This document shows positions 1 to 4,115 of a stretch of 5,120 bases of DNA, piece by piece (positions within the stretch are counted from its first letter, which is position 1; each line of letters begins with the position of its first letter). Position numbers and translations under genes: made by a program. This DNA is from an uncultured Blautia sp. (GTDB lineage Bacteria > Bacillota > Clostridia > Lachnospirales > Lachnospiraceae). The stretch is taken from assembly GCA_934408705.1 (NCBI GenBank), contig CAKRVL010000136.1, positions 1 to 5,120 on the forward strand, given 5' to 3'. Under the pieces are notes generated by a model. It was given only the letters and a program-made list of their open reading frames with translations. It did not search any database and had not been told where the DNA came from.

Positions 1-57
1 AAGACGGGCTGTGGCAGCTTCGAATTCTTCCACTGTAGTTAATTTGAATTCACTCAT
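1..57 (-). CDS. N-terminal fragment of an unidentified protein, cut by the window edge
   Basis: Only the first 19 codons are present, reading MSEFKLTTVEEFEAATARL and continuing past position 1. The ATG at 55-57 is supported by a strong AGGAGG on the minus strand (64-69), six bases upstream. The 'TVEEFEAATARL' stretch looks like an amphipathic first helix. It faintly resembles the start of PLP-dependent threonine ammonia-lyases, whose N-terminus reads roughly 'TLEDFEEA..', but 19 residues are far too few to name the product. The gene lies downstream of the cooC operon on the same strand and is separated from it by a hairpin terminator, so it is probably its own transcription unit. Real gene start: fairly sure. 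Function: unknown. Confidence 0.7.
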   Translation of the reverse strand, partial: MSEFKLTTVEEFEAATARL

Positions 58-63
58 TATTGA

Positions 64-69
64 CCTCCT
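64..69 (-). promoter_or_regulatory. Ribosome binding site of the edge gene
   Basis: AGGAGG on the minus strand, six bases before the ATG at 55-57. It is the main evidence that the truncated reading frame at the left edge is a real gene start. Confidence 0.75.
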
Positions 70-103
70 CTAAGTATGTGTTACTTTAAATAGTTTTTTG
101 TTT

Positions 104-118
104 TTCCGATAATCGGAA
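104..118. promoter_or_regulatory. Perfect 15-bp palindrome, possible operator
   Basis: TTCCGAT-A-ATCGGAA is a perfect 7+1+7 inverted repeat. It sits about 47 bp upstream of the ATG of the left-edge gene, where its promoter should lie. The one-base centre rules out a stable RNA hairpin, so a dimeric DNA-binding protein is the likelier reader. I cannot assign it to a known regulator, and no convincing -35/-10 pair is visible around it. Confidence 0.4.
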
Positions 119-157
119 CCCATCCCCTCCCATGGGATAATTCTCTGCTAAAAATAT

Positions 158-182
158 CGCAGCAGGATTCCCGCCTGCTGCG
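158..182 (-). terminator. Intrinsic terminator after cooC, possibly bidirectional
   Basis: CGCAGCAGG (158-166) and CCTGCTGCG (174-182) form a perfect 9-bp GC-rich stem with a 7-nt loop. Read on the minus strand, the hairpin is followed by ATATTTTTA, a moderate U-tract, which suits the end of the cooC operon about 110 nt downstream of its stop codon. On the plus strand it is followed by GTTTCTTTA, so it may also block antisense transcription. It separates the operon from the left-edge gene. Confidence 0.75.
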
Positions 183-294
183 GTTTCTTTATGCAGTTTA
201 TATCTTCATGCTACATATTATGATGTTGGGATTAAAAGGCTTTTTGACCTTTTGACCCTGTTATCATCATATTATGATGCAATGGGGATTTCAT
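183..294. other. Non-coding spacer downstream of cooC
   Basis: No gene is visible between the cooC stop and its terminator. The stretch holds a 12-bp direct repeat, CATATTATGATG (214-225 and 268-279), of which the second copy is part of a CATCAT-ATT-ATGATG inverted repeat (265-279). A weak AAAAGG/CCTTTT stem (234-239/248-253) is also present. It is the 3' untranslated part of the operon transcript, about 110 nt long. Confidence 0.5.
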
Positions 295-1065
295 TTATAA
301 ATCAAGCTTGTCTACAATTTCATGAAGAGCAATCTTCACCGGATTGTCATCCGGAAGGTCTACGGTTGGTCTGCCTTCGCAGTCATATTCGTAAACTGTT
401 TCATCCTGTGGTACAACCCCAAGTAGATCAAGTCCCTGATTTTTAATTTCTTCTTTAATACCATCGTTCAGCTTTCCGCCAGGAGCACGGTTGATAATAA
501 GCCCTACCTTATTAGGATGCATATCACATTCCTTAATAAGCTCAGCAATACGGCCAACAGCCTGTACGCCTCTTCTGGAACAGTCACTGACCAGAATTGC
601 TGTCTGCATGGATGGAAGAACACCTCTGCTGATATGTTCCATACCAGCCTCGTTATCAACAACAATGTAAGGATAATTATTCTGGTATTTCGCAAGCTGT
701 GTCTGAAGAAGTCCGTTTACAAAGCAATAGCAACCCTTTCCCTGAGTTCTGCCCATGACAAGAAGATCAAAATCATCATCCTCTACAAGAGCATCCTCGA
801 AACGTCTCTCGGCATAATCAGCCTTGGACATTCCAGCAGGAATAGGATTCTCACTTGAAAGCTCTGCACGGGCAATTTCTTCCCTGACATCACCAAGTGT
901 AGTCTCTACTTCTACGCCGAGAACCTCGTTCAGATTCGAATTTGCATCCGCATCTACTGCAAGGATAGGACCTTTGCCCTTTTCACAAAGATACTGGATC
1001 AGCATTCCGCATAATGTGGTTTTACCAACGCCGCCTTTACCTGCGACAGCAATTACATGTGCCAT
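295..1065 (-). CDS. cooC: CooC-type nickel-insertion ATPase for CO dehydrogenase / acetyl-CoA synthase
   Basis: A cytoplasmic MinD/SIMIBI-class P-loop ATPase of 256 aa, the usual length for the family. CooC (and its relative AcsF) uses ATP-driven dimerisation to load Ni into the active cluster of CODH or ACS. Visible motifs are a deviant Walker A, GKGGVGKTT (residues 9-17) with the signature Lys10, then DAD at 38-40 in switch I. The hallmark GCYC places Cys112 and Cys114 exactly where CooC1 of Carboxydothermus binds Ni at its dimer interface. VVDNEAG (135-141) is the Walker B/switch II region. The start is fixed because the P-loop begins at residue 9. Its AGGAGG lies an unusually long 13 nt upstream. 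It is the last gene of the operon, 43 nt after metF and followed by a terminator. Sequence alone does not decide between CooC and AcsF specificity. Confidence 0.93.
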   Translation of the reverse strand: MAHVIAVAGKGGVGKTTLCGMLIQYLCEKGKGPILAVDADANSNLNEVLGVEVETTLGDVREEIARAELSSENPIPAGMSKADYAERRFEDALVEDDDFDLLVMGRTQGKGCYCFVNGLLQTQLAKYQNNYPYIVVDNEAGMEHISRGVLPSMQTAILVSDCSRRGVQAVGRIAELIKECDMHPNKVGLIINRAPGGKLNDGIKEEIKNQGLDLLGVVPQDETVYEYDCEGRPTVDLPDDNPVKIALHEIVDKLDL

Positions 1066-1078
1066 AATAAATCAATTG

Positions 1079-1084
1079 CCTCCT
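1079..1084 (-). promoter_or_regulatory. Ribosome binding site of cooC, unusually far from the start
   Basis: AGGAGG on the minus strand, with 13 nt to the ATG at 1063-1065; the other genes here have 6-9 nt. A TTG lies only 2-3 nt after the motif, but it is out of frame with the CooC reading frame. The P-loop position requires the ATG, so the spacing is genuine and may lower translation. Confidence 0.6.
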
Positions 1085-1108
1085 GCAAAAATTTAAGTCT
1101 AAAACCGA

Positions 1109-2041
1109 TTAGATTAAAGTTCGAAGTCCGGATCTGTCAATGATCTCGGATACGTCTTTCCATTTATTCAGTGCATACAGATGGATTCCATCTACTCCAA
1201 GAGCACGATACTCATCAATCTGCTTGATCGTGTACGCAATTCCCTCTTCTTTGAATCTCTTGATCTTATCATCATAGAACAAATCAAATGGTTTACCGTC
1301 AGCATCCTTAGCTGTAAACGGATTCGGAAACAGCCAGTTTCTGGAAATAAGCCTGCAAAGCTCACGATCCATTACGCATCCGTTACGGGAAAGTGCCATG
1401 TTAATTGTAGCAGACATATCAAGGATTGGCATTACGCCAACGTCTACAGGCATTGTGACTCCTGCCTCACGAATTGCATCCAGCCAATATTTGAACTGCT
1501 CCATATCCCAGCAAAGCTGCGTCATGATGTAATCTGCACCATTGTCCTGCTTCTGTCTGAGAACTGCAATATCTGCATCAAGACTGCGGCATGAAATATG
1601 TCCCTCCGGAGAGCCTGCAACTGCAATTTCGAATTTGTCACCAAATTCATCGCGAACAAACTTCACAAGATCTGTAGCATAGTTAAAATCACCACAGGTT
1701 GTTGTCTCACCAAGTGGAATATCTCCACGAAGTGCAAGCATATGGTCTACGCCCTCTGCAAGATACTGTTCCAACTGCTCTTTAATTCCATCCTTTGTGT
1801 TCTTGATCACTGTGAAATGAGTAACCGGAATCGTTCCCGCCTTTCTGATCATCTGACACACTTCTCTGTTGGCACCAACATTTCCGCCTCCGGCACCATA
1901 GGTACAGGAGATGTACTCTGGCTTGTACTTCATAAGATGCTCAATCGTTCCAGGAAGGTTCGCCATGCCTTTCTCTGTCTTCGGCGGGAAAAGTTCGAAA
2001 GACAAGAGCATCTTTTCCCTCATCGCTTCTGACAATTTCAT
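1109..2041 (-). CDS. metF: 5,10-methylenetetrahydrofolate reductase
   Basis: A 310-aa flavoprotein TIM barrel that reduces methylene-THF to methyl-THF. The product feeds methionine synthesis or, in acetogens, the methyl branch of the Wood-Ljungdahl pathway. Family motifs are in order: SFELFPPKT (14-22), with Glu16 matching catalytic Glu28 of E. coli MetF; THFT (74-77); LALRGDIP (102-109), with the folate-binding Asp107; AGSPEGH (142-148); TQLCWDMEQF (174-183); and GIHLYALNK (285-293). Length fits a complete enzyme. The start is supported by GGAGG (2051-2055) nine bases upstream. It lies 77 nt after cooT and 43 nt before cooC in the same operon. No metV, the Zn-binding partner seen beside metF in many acetogens, is present here. 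The nickel-gene setting suggests a role in C1/acetyl-CoA metabolism, but that is inference. Confidence 0.95.
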   Translation of the reverse strand: MKLSEAMREKMLLSFELFPPKTEKGMANLPGTIEHLMKYKPEYISCTYGAGGGNVGANREVCQMIRKAGTIPVTHFTVIKNTKDGIKEQLEQYLAEGVDHMLALRGDIPLGETTTCGDFNYATDLVKFVRDEFGDKFEIAVAGSPEGHISCRSLDADIAVLRQKQDNGADYIMTQLCWDMEQFKYWLDAIREAGVTMPVDVGVMPILDMSATINMALSRNGCVMDRELCRLISRNWLFPNPFTAKDADGKPFDLFYDDKIKRFKEEGIAYTIKQIDEYRALGVDGIHLYALNKWKDVSEIIDRSGLRTLI

Positions 2042-2078
2042 AATTACATACCTCCACGTATAAGTAATTTATTCTAAA

Positions 2079-2108
2079 GGCTTTCACCTTAAGATTTCAT
2101 GAAAGTCC
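2079..2108 (-). repeat. Imperfect inverted repeat between cooT and metF
   Basis: On the minus strand GGACTTTCA and TGAAAGCC can pair as an 8-bp stem with one bulged A and a 13-nt loop, followed by TTTAGAATAAA. It lies in the 77-nt gap, the longest gap inside the operon. The U-tract is poor, so it is more likely a weak attenuator or an mRNA processing site than a true terminator. It may be chance. Confidence 0.3.
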
Positions 2109-2118
2109 TAAGCTTTCT

Positions 2119-2301
2119 TTAGTCACATTTCACCTTAACGATACTGTTAGCCAGATCTACCATAAGAATGGTTCCCTCTACAACTCTTTCATCACCCATA
2201 ATGTCACGGAGAATAAGTTTATTCCCTTCCACATTAATCCGGCTTACATTCTTAAAGATTACAGAATCGTCATTGTCCTTATATACCGTTGCTAAACACA
2301 T
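2119..2301 (-). CDS. cooT: CooT family nickel-binding protein
   Basis: A 60-aa protein beginning MCLATVYK, the typical opening of the CooT family. In Rhodospirillum rubrum, CooT is a small dimeric nickel-binding accessory protein for CO dehydrogenase, and Cys2 is its key Ni ligand; that Cys2 is present here. The rest is a compact beta-rich fold: SVIFKNVSRINVEGNKLIL, a turn at DIMGDE, then VVEGTILMVDLANSIVKVKCD, with a second Cys at residue 59. There is no signal peptide or membrane segment, so it is cytoplasmic. Its AAGGAGG overlaps the stop codon of the upstream His-rich gene, with only 12 nt between the two frames. This suggests translational coupling of the two putative nickel proteins. 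Family assignment is confident; the exact biochemical role is less settled. Confidence 0.88.
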   Translation of the reverse strand: MCLATVYKDNDDSVIFKNVSRINVEGNKLILRDIMGDERVVEGTILMVDLANSIVKVKCD

Positions 2302-2313
2302 AATAATGCCTCC

Positions 2314-2709
2314 TTATTTCGTTTCCTCTTTTACAAGAGTCAGAGCAAGGCCAAGGCGCATGTTTCCTTTCTGAAAATCGGAAACGCTTTCCTTAATGGT
2401 CTTCGCAGCAGCGTCCATTCCCATCTTCGCCAGATTATCTGCCATCTGGTCAAGCTCTGCTGCATGATGTTCATTGTGCTGCAGCATATAGGTAAGAAGA
2501 GCTATTGTTTCATTTTTGCAATCTCCCCCCTGACAGCCGCCACACTCTGTACCGCAGTTCTGTCCCTCAGTATGTGTATGTTCATGATTATCAGCGCCGT
2601 CATGAGTATGCGCATGGGTATGGCTTACACCATCAGCATGAGTATGCGCATGGGTATGCTCATGTCCGTGCTGAACCAAGTTACCATTTTCATCTTTGAT
2701 CAAATGCAT
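2314..2709 (-). CDS. His/Cys-rich small protein, putative nickel-binding accessory protein
   Basis: A 131-aa soluble protein not clearly recognised as a named family. It has three parts. Residues 14-46 carry 13 histidines in H-x-H runs arranged as a 12-residue repeat (HTHAHTHADGVS, HTHAHTHDGADN, then a shortened HEHTHTEGQN). Residues 52-64 hold four cysteines in a CX3CX2CX4C pattern, a possible metal site. Residues 66-131 form a predicted helical domain with a QHNEHHAAEL segment (His78, 81, 82). The ATG at 2707-2709 is chosen because AAGGAG (2717-2722) lies seven bases upstream; an open frame runs 21 codons further but has no ribosome site there. It is the first gene of the operon, coupled to cooT. 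By position and composition it may store or deliver Ni, like CooJ, HypB or SlyD His tails. Zn or Co is also possible. Confidence 0.85.
   Translation of the reverse strand: MHLIKDENGNLVQHGHEHTHAHTHADGVSHTHAHTHDGADNHEHTHTEGQNCGTECGGCQGGDCKNETIALLTYMLQHNEHHAAELDQMADNLAKMGMDAAAKTIKESVSDFQKGNMRLGLALTLVKEETK
2601..2658. repeat. Two copies of a 22-bp direct repeat inside the His-rich gene
   Basis: A 22-bp sequence beginning CATGAGTATGCGCATG is present without mismatch at 2601-2622 and 2637-2658. The period is 36 bp (12 codons). It encodes the repeated THAHTH part of the His-rich region, and the frame is preserved. It suggests that the metal-binding region grew by in-frame duplication. Confidence 0.85.
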
Positions 2710-2716
2710 ATTAACA

Positions 2717-2722
2717 CTCCTT
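2717..2722 (-). promoter_or_regulatory. Ribosome binding site that sets the start of the His-rich gene
   Basis: AAGGAG on the minus strand, seven bases before the ATG at 2707-2709. It decides in favour of the 131-aa product over the longer open frame. Confidence 0.75.
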
Positions 2723-2772
2723 TTCACCGTAAATACGGCAGATAAATCACAACCTTGTTCTGTTTCAGACAC

Positions 2773-2799
2773 GAAAAAAGCTCACGCTGGCAGCGTGAG
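2773..2799 (-). terminator. Intrinsic terminator inside the operon leader (likely attenuator)
   Basis: On the minus strand CTCACGCT-GCC-AGCGTGAG forms a perfect 8-bp stem with a 3-nt loop, followed directly by CTTTTTTCG. This is a textbook terminator. It lies about 150 nt downstream of the strong promoter at 2951-2979 and about 64 nt before the His-rich gene. No good second promoter is visible between it and that gene. It is therefore either a regulated attenuator of the operon or the end of a separate small transcript of roughly 170 nt. On the plus strand there is no U-tract. Confidence 0.8.
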
Positions 2800-2883
2800 A
2801 GGCATGCAAGAATTCGTATAATGAGATTTCTTATCCTTTATCATTGAAATAATGAGATTCCGCATATCTCTTTCTTCATGCAT
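2782..2883 (-). CDS. Possible 33-codon leader peptide overlapping the leader terminator
   Basis: ATG at 2881-2883 opens a 33-codon frame beginning MHEERDMRNL and ending SHYTNSCMPLTLPA. Its TGA stop (2782-2784) falls in the 3' arm of the terminator stem. A weak ribosome site, GAAGGGA, lies about 7-8 nt upstream. A ribosome reaching the stop would cover the hairpin, so translation could in principle control read-through into the operon. The peptide has no run of a single amino acid such as would suggest classic amino-acid attenuation, and no family is recognised. Short frames of this size arise by chance, so this is tentative. Confidence 0.33.
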   Translation of the reverse strand: MHEERDMRNLIISMIKDKKSHYTNSCMPLTLPA

Positions 2884-2934
2884 AACACAATCCCTTCTTC
2901 TACCCTAAAAACTACAGAGTTATGACATAAATTT

Positions 2935-2947
2935 ATCAATTTTTGAT
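2935..2947. promoter_or_regulatory. AT-rich palindrome at the operon transcription start
   Basis: ATCAA-TTT-TTGAT is a 5+3+5 inverted repeat lying across the predicted +1 of the operon promoter. This is a suitable place for a repressor, but it is short and AT-rich, so chance is quite possible. Confidence 0.25.
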
Positions 2948-2950
2948 TTT

Positions 2951-2979
2951 ATTATACATCCTTTTCACTTATTACGCAA
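2951..2979 (-). promoter_or_regulatory. Sigma-A promoter of the His-rich/cooT/metF/cooC operon
   Basis: On the minus strand TTGCGT (-35, 2974-2979), a 17-nt spacer and a perfect TATAAT (-10, 2951-2956). Just upstream of the -35, 2981-3000 is almost pure A/T and could act as an UP element. The predicted transcript start is near 2944, giving a leader of about 235 nt before the first gene. This strength is notable for an operon that also carries a leader terminator. Confidence 0.8.
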
Positions 2980-3072
2980 GGAAATAATTATAAAATTTTA
3001 CCAAATTTCACCGCTTTACCATGGGAATATATGTTTTAATTTCCGTACAATTTTATCAAACTTTCTCGCGTT

Positions 3073-3090
3073 TTGTCTAAAGATTAACAA
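3073..3090. promoter_or_regulatory. Rex-like operator between the divergent promoters
   Basis: TTGTCTAAAGATTAACAA matches the Rex consensus TTGTTAANNNNTTAACAA at 12 of 14 defined positions; the right half is perfect. Rex is the NADH/NAD+-sensing repressor that in Clostridia controls fermentation and reductive genes. The site lies 24 bp upstream of the -35 region of the aldo/keto reductase promoter and about 94 bp from the divergent operon promoter. The upstream position is not ideal for simple repression, so this remains a candidate. Confidence 0.4.
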
Positions 3091-3096
3091 GCAGTC

Positions 3097-3108
3097 TTTT
3101 ACGTAAAA
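3097..3108. promoter_or_regulatory. Perfect 12-bp palindrome before the reductase promoter
   Basis: TTTTACGTAAAA is a perfect palindrome five bases upstream of the weak -35 of the aldo/keto reductase promoter. It could be a regulator site. Its AT-rich ends make chance occurrence plausible. Confidence 0.3.
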
Positions 3109-3113
3109 AACAG

Positions 3114-3142
3114 GTGAATATTCTGTGATTATATGGTATAAT
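3114..3142 (+). promoter_or_regulatory. Extended -10 promoter of the aldo/keto reductase gene
   Basis: TGGTATAAT at 3134-3142 combines a perfect -10 (TATAAT, 3137-3142) with the TGn extension. The -35 at 17-nt spacing is GTGAAT (3114-3119), a 3/6 match, which is common for extended -10 promoters. The predicted start is near 3149, leaving a 30-nt leader. Confidence 0.7.
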
Positions 3143-3164
3143 AATAAAAGTTTATTTTTTTGCG

Positions 3165-3170
3165 AGGAGG
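3165..3170 (+). promoter_or_regulatory. Ribosome binding site that sets a TTG start
   Basis: AGGAGG, eight bases before TTG at 3179-3181. The ATG at 3125 in the same frame lies upstream of the -10 box and has no ribosome site, so TTG is the real start. Confidence 0.8.
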
Positions 3171-3178
3171 AATTTGCT

Positions 3179-4003
3179 TTGAAAGAAACCGTATTCCTGA
3201 ATACCGACAGAGAAATGCCCCTTTTAGGACTTGGCGTATATAAGACAGCAGATAATGAAGCGGAGACTGCTATCACAGCAGCCGTAAATGCAGGCTATCG
3301 TCTGATTGACACAGCTTCCGCATATAAAAACGAAGAAAGTATAGGGAAAGCAATAGCCAAATGCGGCATCCCCCGCAAGGAGCTTTTTATCACAAGCAAG
3401 ATTTGGAATAATGCGCAGCGTCTCGGAGATGTGGATGGTGCTTTTTACAGAAGTCTAGAGAGACTGAAGCTGGATTATCTGGATCTCTATCTTATTCACT
3501 GGCCGGTGCCTGGCTGTTATACCGGAACCTGGCTTGAGATGGCCAAGCTTCTTGAGACCGGACGTGTTCTCTCCATCGGAGTCAGTAATTTCCAGATTCA
3601 TCACCTGGAGGAGCTGAAAAAGATTTCAGGTATTGTCCCTGCTGTCAATCAGATTGAATGCCATCCGCTCTGCTATCCCAAGGAATTAATTGAATACTGT
3701 CAGTCACAGGGAATTCAGGTACAAGCTTATGCTCCACTGGCACGAGGCGCTTACCTTGACAATGATGTAATGTGCGTACTTGGTACGAAATACGCCCACA
3801 CCCCGGCGCAGGTAGGCTTGCGTTGGGCTATTCAGAAGGGAATCTCCGTAATCCCCAAGTCCGTTAACCCAGACCGTATCGCATCTAATGCTCAAATTTT
3901 TGATTTTAATATCGAAGATGAGGATATGGCAATTATGGATACCCTAAATGAGAATCTGCATACCTCACATGTGCCAGATGATCTGAAAGACGTTATTTTT
4001 TAA
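3179..4003 (+). CDS. Aldo/keto reductase (2,5-diketo-gluconate / glyoxal reductase type)
   Basis: A cytoplasmic (alpha/beta)8-barrel oxidoreductase of 274 aa that reduces aldehydes or ketones with NAD(P)H. The catalytic tetrad is complete: Asp44 and Tyr49 (in RLIDTASAY), Lys74 (ITSKIW) and His107 (LIHWPVP). GVSNF (134-138) and NQIECHP (157-163) are family signatures. The cofactor phosphate loop IPKSVNPDRIASN (225-237), with Lys227, Ser228 and Arg233, favours NADPH. Length is normal for the short AKR5-like bacterial group. The start is TTG with AGGAGG eight bases upstream. The gene ends in tandem stops (TAATAA) followed by a strong hairpin. It stands alone, divergent from the nickel/metF operon and convergent with gpsA. 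Substrate cannot be read from sequence; small sugar ketones, methylglyoxal or other aldehydes are all possible. Confidence 0.92.
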   Translation: MKETVFLNTDREMPLLGLGVYKTADNEAETAITAAVNAGYRLIDTASAYKNEESIGKAIAKCGIPRKELFITSKIWNNAQRLGDVDGAFYRSLERLKLDYLDLYLIHWPVPGCYTGTWLEMAKLLETGRVLSIGVSNFQIHHLEELKKISGIVPAVNQIECHPLCYPKELIEYCQSQGIQVQAYAPLARGAYLDNDVMCVLGTKYAHTPAQVGLRWAIQKGISVIPKSVNPDRIASNAQIFDFNIEDEDMAIMDTLNENLHTSHVPDDLKDVIF

Positions 4004-4016
4004 TAAAGATTAGAAT

Positions 4017-4067
4017 AACAGCCGGAAGGCTTCTCACTCATTATCAGAGAAGTATTCCGGCTGTTTT
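4017..4067 (+). terminator. Intrinsic terminator between convergent reductase gene and gpsA
   Basis: AACAGCCGGAA (4017-4027) pairs with TTCCGGCTGTT (4055-4065) over 11 bp. After a 2x2 internal mismatch, CTTCTC (4030-4035) pairs with GAGAAG (4047-4052) around an 11-nt loop. The plus strand then runs TTTT at 4064-4067. The hairpin starts 13 nt after the reductase stop. On the minus strand the tail is weaker (ATTCTAATC), but the same hairpin is the only visible stop for gpsA, so it probably serves both genes. Confidence 0.82.
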
Positions 4068-4115
4068 ACGTTTATTTATCCTCTAAAAACTCTCTATTCT
4101 TTTTGTCTGTACAGC

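Noticed and set aside
120..136. G-rich minus-strand run as a possible G-quadruplex
   Set aside because: Only three G-runs of three or more are present; a fourth is missing.
1181..2032. Two long plus-strand frames (1181-1594 and 1598-2032) opposite metF
   Set aside because: They lie wholly within a clear metF gene on the other strand, and their translations show no domain features.
2581..2660. CRISPR-like or satellite array
   Set aside because: Only two exact units, with the spacing and frame explained by the protein-level His repeat.
2464..2745. Met/His-rich frames on the plus strand opposite the His-rich gene
   Set aside because: They are antisense shadows of the GTG/CAT-rich repeat; no ribosome site and no family resemblance.
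2710..2772. N-terminal extension of the His-rich protein (21 extra codons up to 2772)
   Set aside because: No ribosome site precedes that start, it begins within the terminator's U-tract, and AAGGAG sits correctly before the ATG at 2707-2709.
2800..2944. Known riboswitch (NiCo, cobalamin, THF, T-box) in the operon leader
   Set aside because: None of the conserved sequence elements of these classes is visible, for example no AGGGTGG-type T-box element and no cobalamin-box.
3125..3178. Upstream ATG start for the aldo/keto reductase
   Set aside because: It lies before the -10 box and would add 18 residues unlike the family; TTG at 3179 has a proper AGGAGG.
3016..3276. 86-codon minus-strand frame in the intergenic region
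   Set aside because: It overlaps the reductase promoter and its first 98 bases of coding sequence, has no ribosome site, and reads as low-complexity AT-rich translation.
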